Shown here one piece after another: positions 46,980 to 57,338 of a stretch of 64,000 nt of DNA. The notes beneath the pieces are model-generated. The model worked only from the letters and a program-made list of their open reading frames with translations. It searched no databases and was not told where the DNA came from. The DNA lies in the NCBI RefSeq assembly GCF_900188155.1, contig NZ_FZOG01000001.1, positions 529,010 through 593,009 on the forward strand. Direction: 5' to 3'. Each line of letters begins with the position of its first letter. Position 1 is the stretch's first letter. The translations under genes were made by a program, and so were the position numbers. The DNA comes from Pseudomonas segetis. Its GTDB lineage: Bacteria; Pseudomonadota; Gammaproteobacteria; Pseudomonadales; Pseudomonadaceae.

Positions 46980-48191
46980 GTGGGTATCCGTGCTTTTCTC
47001 GATAAAATCGAGCACAACTTTGAATCTGGCGGCAAGTATGAAAAGTGGTACGCCTTGTATGAGGCCGTTGACACTTTCTTCTATCGTCCCGGCAGCGTAA
47101 CCAAGACCACCGCTCACGTGCGCGACGGTATTGACCTCAAGCGCATGATGATCACCGTCTGGATGTGTACCTTCCCGGCGATGTTCTTCGGCATGTGGAA
47201 CACAGGCTACCAGGCCAACCTGATCTACAGTGCAAGCCCTGATCTGCTGGCAGCTCAAGAGGGCTGGCGCTTTGCCTTGATCAGCTCGTTGGCGGGCTTC
47301 GACCCGACCAGCATCTGGGATAACTTCATCCAGGGCGCAGCCTACTTCCTGCCGATTTATGCAACTGCCTTTATTGTTGGCGGTTTCTGGGAAGTACTGT
47401 TCGCCTCGATCCGTCGCCATGAAGTCAACGAAGGTTTCTTCGTGACCTCGGTGCTCTTTGCCTTGATCCTGCCGGCAAGCATTCCATTGTGGCAGGTGGC
47501 GTTGGGCATCAGCTTCGGCGTTGTCATCGGCAAGGAAGTCTTTGGCGGAACCGGCAAGAACTTCCTCAACCCGGCACTCGCGGGTCGTGCATTCCTGTTC
47601 TTCGCTTACCCGGCGCAGATGTCCGGTGATGCCGTATGGACCTCGGTTGACGGCTTTGCCGGCGCGACCTCGTTGGGCCTGGCCGCCGCCGGTGGCGTTG
47701 AAAACGTGATTGGCAATGGCATCACCTGGAGTAGTGCGTTTATTGGCACCATCAACGGCTCCATCGGTGAAACCAGCACCCTGGCGCTGCTGATCGGTGG
47801 CGGTATCCTGGTCATGACCAAGATCGCTTCGTGGCGCATCGTGGCTGGCGTAATGCTTGGCATGATCGGCTTGAGTTCGCTGTTCAACCTGATTGGCTCT
47901 GACACCAACCCGCTGTTCGCCATGCCGTGGTACTGGCATATGGTCGTGGGTGGTTTCGCATTCGGTATGTTCTTCATGGCCACCGATCCTGTGTCGGCCT
48001 CCATGACCAATACCGGCAAGTGGATTTTCGGTGCCCTGATCGGCTTTATGGTGGTGTTGATCCGTGTGGTCAACCCCGCATTCCCAGAAGGCATGATGCT
48101 GGCGATCCTGTTCGCCAACCTGTTTGCACCGCTGATCGACCACTTCGTTGTTCAAGCCAATATCAAGCGGAGGCTGGCGCGTAATGTCTAG
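46980..48191 (+). CDS. nqrB: Na+-NQR subunit B
   Basis: A 403-residue polytopic membrane subunit. It carries one covalently attached FMN on a Thr in the GAT motif, seen here as [12 protein letters not shown] near residue 225, and the non-covalent riboflavin site. [30 protein letters not shown] marks the N-terminus. The start is GTG at 46980, preceded by GAAGGAGGG. It takes part in Na+ transport and ubiquinone reduction. Its stop overlaps the ATG of nqrC. Confidence 0.98.
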   Translation: MGIRAFLDKIEHNFESGGKYEKWYALYEAVDTFFYRPGSVTKTTAHVRDGIDLKRMMITVWMCTFPAMFFGMWNTGYQANLIYSASPDLLAAQEGWRFALISSLAGFDPTSIWDNFIQGAAYFLPIYATAFIVGGFWEVLFASIRRHEVNEGFFVTSVLFALILPASIPLWQVALGISFGVVIGKEVFGGTGKNFLNPALAGRAFLFFAYPAQMSGDAVWTSVDGFAGATSLGLAAAGGVENVIGNGITWSSAFIGTINGSIGETSTLALLIGGGILVMTKIASWRIVAGVMLGMIGLSSLFNLIGSDTNPLFAMPWYWHMVVGGFAFGMFFMATDPVSASMTNTGKWIFGALIGFMVVLIRVVNPAFPEGMMLAILFANLFAPLIDHFVVQANIKRRLARNV

Positions 48192-48972
48192 TCAAAAAGA
48201 ATCCACCGCACGCACGTTGCTGGTGGCCCTGTTGGTTTGCCTGGTGTGCTCGGTATTTGTTGCCGGCGCCGCCATTGCGTTGAAGCCAACGCAGCAGGAC
48301 AATCGCCTGCTGGACAAGCAACGCAGCATCCTGGCTATCGCCAGCCTGGGTAATCCGGGCATGAGCGGCAAGGAAGTGAAGGCGTTGTTCGACCAGCGCA
48401 TCACGGCAAAAATTGTCGACCTGCAAACCGGGACCTTCAGTGATGCCAAGGACCCGCTCAAGTACGAGCCGCTGCAAGGTGCTAAAGACCCGAACGAGTC
48501 AATTGCCCTGACACCAGAGCAAGACCTCGCCAAGCTCAAGCGCCGTGAGCGCTACACCATCGTCTATCTGGTTGAGACAGACGGCAAGCTTGATAAAGTG
48601 GTGTTGCCGATTCGTGGCCAGGGGCTGTGGTCGACCCTGTATGGCTTTATCGCACTGAAAGCCGACATGGACACCGTAAGCGGCTTTGGCTTCTACCAGC
48701 ATGCCGAAACCCCAGGTTTGGGTGGTGAAGTCGATAACCCGAAATGGAAAGGCCTGTGGCCCGGCAAAACCATTTACTCAGACGATGGCAAAGTGGCGAT
48801 CTCTGTAGTTAAAGGTGGTGTCGACCCGAAAAGCCCGAAGGCAGAGCATCAGGTTGATGCACTGGCTGGAGCGACACTGACCAGTAATGGCGTTGATCAC
48901 CTGCTGAAGTTCTGGATGGGTGAACAAGGCTTCGGTCCGTTTCTCACTAAATTGCGCGCAGGGGAGGCTTGA
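48184..48972 (+). CDS. nqrC: Na+-NQR subunit C
   Basis: A 262-residue subunit with one N-terminal membrane helix ([22 protein letters not shown]) and a periplasmic FMN-binding domain. The FMN-accepting Thr lies in [17 protein letters not shown] near the C-terminus; [14 protein letters not shown] and [23 protein letters not shown] are family motifs. The ATG at 48184 overlaps the nqrB end; the frame continues further upstream inside nqrB. ApbE, encoded downstream, should attach the FMN. Confidence 0.97.
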   Translation: MSSQKESTARTLLVALLVCLVCSVFVAGAAIALKPTQQDNRLLDKQRSILAIASLGNPGMSGKEVKALFDQRITAKIVDLQTGTFSDAKDPLKYEPLQGAKDPNESIALTPEQDLAKLKRRERYTIVYLVETDGKLDKVVLPIRGQGLWSTLYGFIALKADMDTVSGFGFYQHAETPGLGGEVDNPKWKGLWPGKTIYSDDGKVAISVVKGGVDPKSPKAEHQVDALAGATLTSNGVDHLLKFWMGEQGFGPFLTKLRAGEA

Positions 48973-48974
48973 TC

Positions 48975-49643
48975 ATGTCGCAGCCGACTATTAAAGAAGT
49001 CCTGCTCAATCCGATCTTCAACAACAACCCGATTGGTTTGCAGATTCTGGGTATCTGTTCCGCCCTGGCGGTAACCTCGAACCTCAAGACCGCATTGGTC
49101 ATGTCGATCGCTTTGACCTTGGTAACCGGGTTCTCCAACCTGTTTATCTCGATGATCCGCAGTCAGATCCCAAGCTCGATCCGTATGATCGTGCAGATGG
49201 TGATCATTGCATCCCTGGTAATCCTGGTGGACCAGGTACTCAAGGCCTTTGCCTTTAGCCTGTCGAAACAGCTATCGGTATTTATCGGCCTGATCATCAC
49301 CAACTGTATCGTGATGGGGCGTGCCGAAGCCTTTGCCATGCAGAACCCGCCGGTGCTGTCGTTCTTCGATGGTATCGGTAACGGCCTGGGCTACAGCGCC
49401 ATGTTGATTGCCCTGGGCATTATCCGTGAGCTATTTGGTGCCGGTAAGTTGCTGGGCTTTGAAATCCTGCCGGTGATCAATGACGGCGGCTGGTACCAGC
49501 CAAATGGCATGTTGCTGTTGCCACCTTCAGCCTTCTTCCTGATCGGCCTGTTTATCTGGGGCATTCGTAGCTGGAAGAAAGATCAAGTGGAAAAGCCAAG
49601 CTTCAAAATTGCGCCACAGGTCTCGAATAAGGAGGCTTACTAA
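48975..49643 (+). CDS. nqrD: Na+-NQR subunit D
   Basis: A 222-residue six-helix membrane subunit. [36 protein letters not shown] at the N-terminus and [25 protein letters not shown] in the middle are family hallmarks; the Cys in ITNCIV is one of those holding the intramembrane iron centre shared with NqrE. GGGGAGG lies 7 bases before the ATG at 48975. It overlaps nqrE by one base. Confidence 0.98.
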   Translation: MSQPTIKEVLLNPIFNNNPIGLQILGICSALAVTSNLKTALVMSIALTLVTGFSNLFISMIRSQIPSSIRMIVQMVIIASLVILVDQVLKAFAFSLSKQLSVFIGLIITNCIVMGRAEAFAMQNPPVLSFFDGIGNGLGYSAMLIALGIIRELFGAGKLLGFEILPVINDGGWYQPNGMLLLPPSAFFLIGLFIWGIRSWKKDQVEKPSFKIAPQVSNKEAY

Positions 49644-50251
49644 TGGAACATTATCTGAGCCTTCTGGCCAAGGCGGTGTTCGTTGAGAACATGGCCCTGG
49701 CCTTCTTCCTGGGCATGTGTACCTTTATCGCGATCTCGAAGAAAGTAGAGACGGCGATTGGTCTGGGTATTGCCGTAATCGTGGTGCAGGTCATCACCGT
49801 TCCGGCCAACAACCTGATCTACACCTACCTGCTCAAAGACGGCGCGCTGGCCTGGGCTGGCCTGCCGGATGTAGACCTGAGCTTCCTTGGCTTGCTCAGC
49901 TATATCGGTGTAATCGCGGCCATCGTGCAGATCCTTGAGATGCTCCTGGATAAGTACGTGCCTGCGCTGTACAACGCCCTGGGTGTGTTCTTGCCGCTGA
50001 TTACGGTTAACTGCGCAATCATGGGCGGTACCCTGTTCATGGTGCAGCGTGACTACAACCTGGCTGAAAGTACCGTTTATGGTTTCGGTTCGGGCCTGTC
50101 CTGGGCACTGGCGATTGCTGCCCTGGCCGGGATTCGCGAAAAGCTCAAGTACAGTGACGTACCGGCGGGGCTGCAAGGGCTGGGCATCACCTTCATCACC
50201 ATCGGCTTGATGTCTCTGGGCTTCATGTCCTTCTCTGGCGTGCAGTTGTAA
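49643..50251 (+). CDS. nqrE: Na+-NQR subunit E
   Basis: A 202-residue membrane subunit, paralogous to NqrD and inserted in the opposite orientation. [45 protein letters not shown] and [24 protein letters not shown] are diagnostic, with Cys in GMCTF and VNCAI as iron ligands. Its ATG overlaps the nqrD stop (TAATG). Confidence 0.98.
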   Translation: MEHYLSLLAKAVFVENMALAFFLGMCTFIAISKKVETAIGLGIAVIVVQVITVPANNLIYTYLLKDGALAWAGLPDVDLSFLGLLSYIGVIAAIVQILEMLLDKYVPALYNALGVFLPLITVNCAIMGGTLFMVQRDYNLAESTVYGFGSGLSWALAIAALAGIREKLKYSDVPAGLQGLGITFITIGLMSLGFMSFSGVQL

Positions 50252-50266
50252 GGACGGGATGAACAG

Positions 50267-51490
50267 ATGAATTACGAAATTTTTCTCGCAATAGGCATGT
50301 TCACCGCCATCGTTCTGGCGCTGGTGGTGATTATTTTGATGGCGCGGGCCAAGCTGGTATCCAGCGGCGACGTGAGCATCGAAATCAATGGTGAAAAGAC
50401 CATAGTGGTCCCGGCGGGCGGCAAGTTGTTGCAAACCCTGGCGGCCAACAATGTGTTCTTGTCGTCAGCTTGCGGTGGCGGCGGTACCTGCGCCCAGTGC
50501 AAGTGTGTGATTGTTTCTGGCGGCGGCGAAATGCTCTCTACCGAGGAATCGCATTTCACCCGTCGTGAGGCCAAGGAAGGCTGGCGTTTGTCGTGCCAGG
50601 CTGCGGTCAAGCAGGACATGAAGATCGAAGTTCCGGAAGAGGTCTTCGGCGTCAAGAAGTGGGAATGCACCGTTGAGTCGAATCCCAACGTGGCCACCTT
50701 CATCAAGGAACTGACCCTCAAGTTGCCAGAAGGCGAGAGCGTTGATTTCCGTGCTGGCGGCTATGTGCAGCTTGAGTGCCCTCCGCACGAGGTGCATTAC
50801 AAGGACTTCGATATCCAAGAGGAATATCGCGGCGATTGGGACAAGTTCAACCAGTGGAAGTACGTGTCCAAGGTTGAAGAGACGGTTATCCGTGCTTACT
50901 CGATGGCCAACTACCCGGAAGAAGTCGGTCTGGTCAAGTTCAACATCCGTATTGCATCGCCGCCACCCGGTAAGGATCACTTGCCGCCTGGCCAGATGTC
51001 TTCGTACGTGTTCAGCCTCAAGCCGGGTGACAAGGTTACTGTCTACGGGCCATTTGGTGAGTTCTTTGCCAAGGATACCGATGCAGAAATGGTCTTTATC
51101 GGCGGTGGTGCGGGCATGGCGCCAATGCGCTCGCACATCTTCGACCAGCTCAAGCGTTTGAAGTCGACACGCAAGATCAGCTTCTGGTACGGCGCACGCT
51201 CCATGCGTGAGGCGTTCTACAACGAAGAGTACGACCAACTCCAGGCCGAGAATCCGAACTTCGAGTGGCATCTGGCGTTATCTGACCCGCAACCCGAAGA
51301 TAACTGGACAGGCCTCACAGGTTTCATTCACAACGTCCTGTACGAGAACTACCTGAAGGACCATCCGGCGCCTGAAGATTGTGAGTTCTACATGTGTGGC
51401 CCGCCAATGATGAACGCTGCAGTGATCAAGATGCTTGTTGATTTGGGTGTAGAGCAGGAAAACATCCTTCTCGACGACTTCGGCGGTTAA
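50267..51490 (+). CDS. nqrF: Na+-NQR subunit F (NADH dehydrogenase)
   Basis: A 407-residue NADH-oxidising subunit. One N-terminal helix (5-25) is followed by a 2Fe-2S ferredoxin domain with Cys69, Cys75 and Cys78 ([14 protein letters not shown]) and Cys110. The FAD domain has [11 protein letters not shown], and the NADH domain has [17 protein letters not shown] and [17 protein letters not shown]. It ends in LDDFGG, as in other NqrF proteins. It is the electron entry point of the complex. Confidence 0.98.
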   Translation: MNYEIFLAIGMFTAIVLALVVIILMARAKLVSSGDVSIEINGEKTIVVPAGGKLLQTLAANNVFLSSACGGGGTCAQCKCVIVSGGGEMLSTEESHFTRREAKEGWRLSCQAAVKQDMKIEVPEEVFGVKKWECTVESNPNVATFIKELTLKLPEGESVDFRAGGYVQLECPPHEVHYKDFDIQEEYRGDWDKFNQWKYVSKVEETVIRAYSMANYPEEVGLVKFNIRIASPPPGKDHLPPGQMSSYVFSLKPGDKVTVYGPFGEFFAKDTDAEMVFIGGGAGMAPMRSHIFDQLKRLKSTRKISFWYGARSMREAFYNEEYDQLQAENPNFEWHLALSDPQPEDNWTGLTGFIHNVLYENYLKDHPAPEDCEFYMCGPPMMNAAVIKMLVDLGVEQENILLDDFGG

Positions 51491-51492
51491 TC

Positions 51493-52518
51493 ATGAAGCA
51501 TGCTGTACTTCAGCCCGTTATTGCTGTCGCCCTGGCGGCAGCCCTAACGGGCTGCTGGTTTTCGGACCGGATAGAAGAGTTTGGCGGCCCGACCATGGGC
51601 AGCAGTTACAGTGTCAAGTACGTTCACACTGACGCCACGCCTGATGTCGCCGAGGTCAAGCAAGAGACCGAGGCGATCCTGGCCGAGGTCGACCAGCAAA
51701 TGTCGACCTACCGTGATGATTCATTGGTTTCCAAGTTCAACCAGGCGCCTGCCGGCAGTTGCATGCCGCTGCCAGCGAGCATGCTTGAGTTGGTCAAGGT
51801 TGGCGGTGAGTTGTCCGAGCAAAGCAATGGTGCCTTTGACCTCACTCTTGAGCCACTGCTCAATCTCTGGGGCTTTGGTCCCAAGGCCAGGGCCGAAAAA
51901 GTCCCAAGCCCTGAGCAGGTTGCCGAGGCGCGCAAGCAAATTGGTCACCAGCACCTGCATATCGACGACCAGTCGCTGTGTAAGGATGTCGACATTCAGC
52001 TCGACTTCAACAGCATCGCTGCAGGCTACACGGTTGATAAGATTGGCAAGCGACTCAACGAGTTGGGCATTAGCAGTTACCTGGTCGAAGCGACAGGCGA
52101 ATTGAAGGCTGTTGGCAAGAAGCCAGATGGACAGCCCTGGCGCATTGCCATCGAAGCCCCGCGTGATGATGAGCGGGTGTCGCAAAAAATCCTTGCGCTA
52201 GACGGTTGCGGTATTTCTACTTCGGGCGATTACCGTAACTATTTTGAAGAGAATGGGGTGCGCTATTCACACACCATTGATCCGCAAACAGGCGCGCCCA
52301 TTACCCACAAGTTGGCAGCGGTAACAGTGGCAAATCGCTCGACCTTGATGGCTGATGGCTTGTCCACCCTGCTGATGGTGCTTGGGCCAGAGCGCGGTAT
52401 GGCTTACGCTAAGCAGGCAGGGATAGCTGCATTCTTCGTGACCCGTGGAGCCAATGGCTTCGTCACACACTCTAGCCCGGCATTCGAGCAGCTTTTTGCT
52501 GCAGGAGAAGAGCAATGA
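51493..52518 (+). CDS. apbE: FAD:protein FMN transferase lipoprotein
   Basis: A 341-residue lipoprotein (LTGC, Cys21) that moves FMN from FAD onto Thr residues of NqrB and NqrC. MGSSYSVKYVH, GAFDLTLEPLLNLWGFG, DFNSIAAGYTVDKIGK, and CGISTSGDYRNYFEENGVRYSHTIDPQTGAPI are the ApbE signature blocks, including the Mg/FAD-binding Asp and His regions. It starts 3 bases after nqrF and overlaps nqrM by ATGA, so it is clearly part of the operon. Confidence 0.97.
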   Translation: MKHAVLQPVIAVALAAALTGCWFSDRIEEFGGPTMGSSYSVKYVHTDATPDVAEVKQETEAILAEVDQQMSTYRDDSLVSKFNQAPAGSCMPLPASMLELVKVGGELSEQSNGAFDLTLEPLLNLWGFGPKARAEKVPSPEQVAEARKQIGHQHLHIDDQSLCKDVDIQLDFNSIAAGYTVDKIGKRLNELGISSYLVEATGELKAVGKKPDGQPWRIAIEAPRDDERVSQKILALDGCGISTSGDYRNYFEENGVRYSHTIDPQTGAPITHKLAAVTVANRSTLMADGLSTLLMVLGPERGMAYAKQAGIAAFFVTRGANGFVTHSSPAFEQLFAAGEEQ

Positions 52519-52742
52519 CCTTTGTAATCGTATTTTTGGTTATGTTGCTGGTGGTCTCGATGATGGCCATTGGCGTCATCATGGGCCGTAAACCCATCGC
52601 TGGTTCGTGCGGCGGTATCGCCAACCTGGGCATCGAAAAAGAATGCTCTATCTGTGGCGGTAGCCGTGAGAAGTGCGAAGAGGTCAACAGTGTCGATCCT
52701 GCCAAGCAAACCACGTTGGCCTACGACGCAAGCAAGCTTTGA
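52515..52742 (+). CDS. nqrM: Na+-NQR maturation protein NqrM
   Basis: A 75-residue membrane protein with one N-terminal helix (about 2-22) and four Cys (32, 44, 47, 54; CSICGGSREKC) in the soluble part. This is the NqrM pattern; NqrM is needed to build the iron centre between NqrD and NqrE. The ATG at 52515 overlaps the apbE stop. Short length is normal for the family. Confidence 0.95.
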   Translation: MTFVIVFLVMLLVVSMMAIGVIMGRKPIAGSCGGIANLGIEKECSICGGSREKCEEVNSVDPAKQTTLAYDASKL

Positions 52743-52848
52743 TAGCGGTTTTGCAATACGCGAGTTTCTGATTGCCGCGCTGTGATTGGCAGCGTCGGCC
52801 CTGCCGCGAGCGCATAGATAGTGCTGCGGCGTGATCTGAGGAGTAAAC

Positions 52849-54243
52849 ATGGCGGTCTACAACTACGATGTAGTGGTGTTGGGTTCCGGCCCGGCGGGTG
52901 AAGGCGCAGCAATGAACGCGGTAAAAGCCGGTCGCAAGGTTGCTGTGATCGACAGTCGTCGTGAAGTAGGGGGCAACAGTACTCACCTGGGGACAGTGCC
53001 ATCGAAGGCCTTGCGTCACTCGGTTCGTCAGATCATGCAGTTCAACACCAACCCGATGTTTCGCCAAATCGGCGAGCCGCGCTGGTTTTCATTTCCGGAT
53101 GTACTGAAAAGCGCAGAGCGGGTCATTTCCAAGCAGGTTTCTTCGCGCACCGGTTACTACGCGCGCAACCGTATTGATGTATTTCATGGCACAGCCAGCT
53201 TTGCCGATGAACATACGATTGAAGTGGTTTGTCCAAACGGTGCTGTCGAGAAACTGGTGGCCAAGGACATCGTCATTGCTACCGGTTCGCGTCCATACCG
53301 TCCAGAGGGCGTTGATTTTACTCACCCGCGGGTTTATGACAGCGACACCATCCTGACCTTGAGCCACACGCCACGGCGCCTGATCATCTACGGAGCCGGG
53401 GTGATCGGTTGTGAATATGCATCGATTTTCAGCGGGCTTGGTGTATTGGTCGACCTGATCGACAACCGTGATCAACTGCTTAGCTTCCTTGACGCTGAAA
53501 TCTCCGATGCCTTGAGCTACCACCTGCGTAACACCAATGTATTGATTCGTCATAACGAAGAATACGAGCGTATCGAAGGGGTGGATAACGGCGTCGTCCT
53601 GCACCTCAAGTCAGGCAAGAAGATCAAGGCCGATGCGCTGCTCTGGTGCAATGGCCGCACCGGCAACACCGACAAACTGGCACTGGAGAACATTGGTCTG
53701 AAAGCCAATGGCCGTGGCCAGCTGGATGTTGACGAGCATTACCGCACAGCGGTGCCAAACATCTACGCAGCCGGTGATGTGATCGGCTGGCCAAGCCTGG
53801 CCAGCGCCGCATTTGACCAGGGGCGTTCGGCTTCCGGCAGCATTGTCGAGAACGATAGCTGGCGTTTCGTCAACGATGTGCCAACCGGCATTTACACCAT
53901 TCCTGAGATCAGCTCTATCGGCAAGAACGAGCGCGAACTGACCCAGGACAAAGTCCCCTACGAAGTGGGTAAGGCGTTCTTCAAGGGCATGGCCCGCGCA
54001 CAGATTTCCAGCGAGCCGGTCGGCATGCTGAAAATCCTGTTTCACCGTGAAACCCTTGAGGTTCTGGGTGTGCATTGTTTTGGTTACCAGGCCTCGGAGA
54101 TCGTGCACATCGGCCAGGCGATCATGAACCAGAAAGGCGAGGCCAATACCCTCAAGTATTTCGTTAACACCACCTTCAACTACCCGACCATGGCTGAAGC
54201 CTACCGGGTTGCTGCCTTCGATGGTCTAAACCGGCTTTTTTGA
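52849..54243 (+). CDS. sthA: Soluble pyridine nucleotide transhydrogenase
   Basis: A 464-residue flavoprotein that swaps hydride between NADPH and NAD+ in the cytoplasm. It belongs to the disulfide reductase family, but the usual redox Cys pair is replaced: [17 protein letters not shown] shows no CxxxxC, the normal state for Sth[18 protein letters not shown] (about 11-27) binds FAD and [20 protein letters not shown] binds NAD(P). AGGAG precedes the ATG at 52849. It lies 106 bases after nqrM and may have its own promoter. Confidence 0.97.
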   Translation: MAVYNYDVVVLGSGPAGEGAAMNAVKAGRKVAVIDSRREVGGNSTHLGTVPSKALRHSVRQIMQFNTNPMFRQIGEPRWFSFPDVLKSAERVISKQVSSRTGYYARNRIDVFHGTASFADEHTIEVVCPNGAVEKLVAKDIVIATGSRPYRPEGVDFTHPRVYDSDTILTLSHTPRRLIIYGAGVIGCEYASIFSGLGVLVDLIDNRDQLLSFLDAEISDALSYHLRNTNVLIRHNEEYERIEGVDNGVVLHLKSGKKIKADALLWCNGRTGNTDKLALENIGLKANGRGQLDVDEHYRTAVPNIYAAGDVIGWPSLASAAFDQGRSASGSIVENDSWRFVNDVPTGIYTIPEISSIGKNERELTQDKVPYEVGKAFFKGMARAQISSEPVGMLKILFHRETLEVLGVHCFGYQASEIVHIGQAIMNQKGEANTLKYFVNTTFNYPTMAEAYRVAAFDGLNRLF

Positions 54244-54343
54244 GCGGCTCCGACCGGTGGCCTGAGCCGGTTGGGGATGACCCGTTCAGTAACTCCAGGG
54301 ATTGGCAGTGGCCGAATCGGGAGAGTTACTGATTAGGCTAAAT

Positions 54344-54374
54344 AAAAAAACCGGCAATTATTGCCGGTTTTTTT
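54344..54374. terminator. Bidirectional terminator between sthA and the GMC gene
   Basis: An A run, CCGGCAA-TTA-TTGCCGG and a T run form a symmetric Rho-independent terminator between two converging genes, able to stop both transcripts. Confidence 0.93.
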
Positions 54375-54427
54375 ACGGGTGCAGGTTTTGTTCAGTTGCA
54401 CGGGTCTTGCTGGCGGCAGGCCTTTGC

Positions 54428-56023
54428 TCAAACAGCGGCTTGGGCCTGGATGATCCACTCAGCCGCGCGCTCGGCAATCATGATGGTGCCAGCGTTGGTG
54501 TTGCCGCCAACCAGTGTCGGCATCACGGAGGCGTCGACTACGCGCAGGTTCTCGATGCCATGTACACGCAGATGGCTATCAACCACTGCATTGTCATCAT
54601 TGCCCATTTTGCAGGTGCCGACCGGGTGGTAAATGCTGTCTGCACGAGAGCGGATGCTTTGCAGCAGTTCTTCGTCTGTCAGCTTGTCGGTGCCGTATAT
54701 GTCTTTCAACTGATATTCAGCCATCGGCGCTTGCTTGATGATCTCCTGCGCCATGCGATAACCCTTGAGCATGGTTTTCAAGTCATCTTCATGGCCGAGC
54801 AGGTTGGGATCGATTTTCGGCGCCATTGCCGGGTCGCTGGAGTTCAGGCCAACGCTACCGACGCTCTTTGGCCGCAGCACGCAAATGTGGCAACTGAAAC
54901 CGTGTCCCCAGTGCAGCTTGCGGTTGTGGTCATCGATCAGCGCGATTACCGAGTGCAGCTGGACATCGGGGCGATCGAGTGTCGGGTCGGTCTTCAGGAA
55001 AGCACCGCCCTCGGCGCAGTTGCTGGCAAATGGTCCGGTTTTAGTGCGGGTGTATTGCCAAAGGGCTTTGCCCATCTTGGGCGAGCCGGTGATGGATACC
55101 CCCAATAGCGAGGTGTTCGGACTGCTGTAGGAAATCACCACGTCAGGGTGATCCTGCAATTGCTGGCCAACTCCGCGCAGTTCATGCAGCACTGCAATAC
55201 CCTGGGGTTCCAGGTCCTCTTTGCGGCCAATCCCGGAAAGCATCAGCAAGTGCGGGCTGCCAAATGCACCTGCGCTAAGCAGTACTTCCTTACGGGCCTT
55301 GAGTTGCTGGTTTTTGCCCTTGTGCCGGATGGACACGCCAACGGCTTTCTTGCCGTCGAGTATAATGCGTTCAACCAGTGCGCCGGTAATCACCTTGAGG
55401 TTGCTGCGCTGTTCGCGGATAGGTTTCAAGAACGCCGTGGCGGTGCTCCAGCGGCGGCCGTTGTGAATGGTCACATCATAGGCGCCAACGCCTTCTTGCT
55501 GCTCGCCGTTGAAGTCTGGATTGTAGGTGTGGCCAGCACTGATGCCTGACTCGATAAAGGCCTTGGTCACGGCATGGGGCGCAAGCTGGTCAACAAACAG
55601 CTCGCCTTCACCGCCATGAAATTGATTGGCGCCGCCGTGGTAAGACTCGCTTTTGCGAAAGTAGGGCAGGACATCGTCATAGCCCCAGCCGTCGTTGCCC
55701 AGCGCTTTCCAGTCCTCGTAGTCACTGCGGTCGCCGCGAATGTAGATCATGCCGTTGATCGAACTACTGCCGCCCAGGGTCTTGCCGCGCGGTTGGTAGC
55801 CAATTCGATTGCCAAGGCCTTTTTGCGCGATTGTGTCGAATGCCCAGTTCACGTGGCGAGTCGGCAAAATGGCAGCAACCCCCACGGGGGTATGGATCAG
55901 CGGTGAGGTGTCTTCAGAACCTGCCTCAAGCAGACAAACGGACACTTCAGGGTTTGCACTCAGTCGATTGGCCAGTACACAACCTGCTGAGCCAGCACCA
56001 ATGATGATGTAGTCAAATTGCAT
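54428..56023 (-). CDS. GMC-family FAD-dependent alcohol/choline dehydrogenase
   Basis: A 531-residue GMC oxidoreductase. FDYIIIGAGSAGCVLANRLS (residues 3-22) binds FAD. GKTLGGSSSINGMIYIRGDRSDYEDW, LSAGAFGSPHLLMLSGIG (GMC signature 2) and the active-site HPVGTCKMG near the C-terminus follow. The sequence is of the AlkJ/choline-dehydrogenase-like type that oxidises primary alcohols to aldehydes. A divergent AraC regulator starts 133 bases away, suggesting regulated use of a specific alcohol. Substrate unknown. Confidence 0.93.
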   Translation of the reverse strand: MQFDYIIIGAGSAGCVLANRLSANPEVSVCLLEAGSEDTSPLIHTPVGVAAILPTRHVNWAFDTIAQKGLGNRIGYQPRGKTLGGSSSINGMIYIRGDRSDYEDWKALGNDGWGYDDVLPYFRKSESYHGGANQFHGGEGELFVDQLAPHAVTKAFIESGISAGHTYNPDFNGEQQEGVGAYDVTIHNGRRWSTATAFLKPIREQRSNLKVITGALVERIILDGKKAVGVSIRHKGKNQQLKARKEVLLSAGAFGSPHLLMLSGIGRKEDLEPQGIAVLHELRGVGQQLQDHPDVVISYSSPNTSLLGVSITGSPKMGKALWQYTRTKTGPFASNCAEGGAFLKTDPTLDRPDVQLHSVIALIDDHNRKLHWGHGFSCHICVLRPKSVGSVGLNSSDPAMAPKIDPNLLGHEDDLKTMLKGYRMAQEIIKQAPMAEYQLKDIYGTDKLTDEELLQSIRSRADSIYHPVGTCKMGNDDNAVVDSHLRVHGIENLRVVDASVMPTLVGGNTNAGTIMIAERAAEWIIQAQAAV

Positions 56024-56156
56024 GAGGAGATCCCTGTTTTAATTGTTGTAGTCACATTGCAGGGTAGGCAATGCAGTCATTGTTTGTAGGGTCATTGTTC
56101 GCTTACCTGTGGTAAATTAATTGATCTTTGATGACTTTTAATTGATTTCAAGCGAC

Positions 56157-57164
56157 ATGACCGCACTTATTCGAACGACTTCATTCACGGGTTTCCGAGA
56201 GCTTGTGGGGCAATTGGGGGGCGATCCGTTGCTGCTGTTGGAGCGGTTCCGGGTTCCCATACATTTGCTCGACGAAGAAGATGCCTCGGTGCCGCTACGC
56301 ACCCTGGTCGCATTGCTGGAGTGTGCGGCTGAGGAGTTCGACTGTCCTGATTTCGGCCTGCGCATGGCGGAATACCAGGACATCCATATCCTCGGACCCG
56401 TGGCGATTATTGCGCGAAGTTCTGCAACCGCCGGGCAAGCCCTGGCTGAACTGGTGCGCTTTATTGGTTATCACAGCCCGGGTATCGAACTGGACCTGGA
56501 TTTATCCCAGGCTGATGCACCGCGCATGTCCGTTGATATTCGCCTGCCCGGCGTGCATATGCAGCGGCAGATGGTTGAGCTGGCAATGGGGGTGGCGCAT
56601 AACATCATGAGGTTGCTGTTCGGCAGCTCTTTTGCCGCTCAGTCGGTGCTGCTCAGCGGCATCAGCCCCTTGCCGCAGGCGCGTTATCGACGCTATTTCA
56701 AGACTTCGGTGTATGACGCCCAGCCACTCAATGCCTTTGTGCTGACCCATGAACAGCTGGGGCGACGTATCGAGCAGCAAGACCCCAGCCTGCACCGAGC
56801 GATGGTCCAATACCTGAGTCAGATCGGTGCTGAAAGGCCTGTGAGCCTGGTCCAGCAGGTTGAGCGCCTGATTTTCCGGCTGTTGCCGACCAACCGCTGC
56901 CGTCTTTTGATTATTGCCGCACAGCTTGGCATGCATCCGCGCTTGTTGCAGCGGCGTCTTGCCGAGGAAGGTTGCCGCTTTGATGAGTTGGTCGAGCAGG
57001 TGCGTCGGAACCGGGCCGAGCACTATTTAAGTGAGCGGCACATGCCCATGTCACAAGTGGCGGGCCTGCTCGGTTACAGCGAGCAAAGCGTGTTCAATCG
57101 TTCTTGTAAGCGCTGGTTTGGCTTGACGCCGGGTGAGTACCGTCGCCAGTTGCTGAACGGCTAA
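56157..57164 (+). CDS. AraC-family regulator with arabinose-binding-like N-domain
   Basis: A 335-residue regulator. Residues about 15-190 form the Arabinose_bd-type domain (FRELVGQLGGDPLLLLERFRVP, DFGLRMAEYQDIHILGPVAIIARSSATAGQALAELVRFIGYHSPGIEL). The C-terminal HTH-18 domain has HPRLLQRRLAEEGCRFDELVEQVRRNRAEHYL and MPMSQVAGLLGYSEQSVFNRSCKRWFGLTPGEYRR. The ATG at 56157 is chosen over an upstream TTG. It is divergent from the GMC dehydrogenase and probably its activator. Confidence 0.92.
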   Translation: MTALIRTTSFTGFRELVGQLGGDPLLLLERFRVPIHLLDEEDASVPLRTLVALLECAAEEFDCPDFGLRMAEYQDIHILGPVAIIARSSATAGQALAELVRFIGYHSPGIELDLDLSQADAPRMSVDIRLPGVHMQRQMVELAMGVAHNIMRLLFGSSFAAQSVLLSGISPLPQARYRRYFKTSVYDAQPLNAFVLTHEQLGRRIEQQDPSLHRAMVQYLSQIGAERPVSLVQQVERLIFRLLPTNRCRLLIIAAQLGMHPRLLQRRLAEEGCRFDELVEQVRRNRAEHYLSERHMPMSQVAGLLGYSEQSVFNRSCKRWFGLTPGEYRRQLLNG

Positions 57165-57338
57165 GGCTTGCACGCCAGAAGTATTGCCCTGATTAACCGG
57201 GGCTGGTTGGCATTTAGCGCATTTCGTTGCGTAATGTTATGAATTAATTGGATTTTTATCAGTCAGTGAGCCGCTTGCCTGTACTCTATAATTGCCTAAC
57301 CTTTAGGCGAAGGTTTTTATTTTTGCGGATCATGGTTG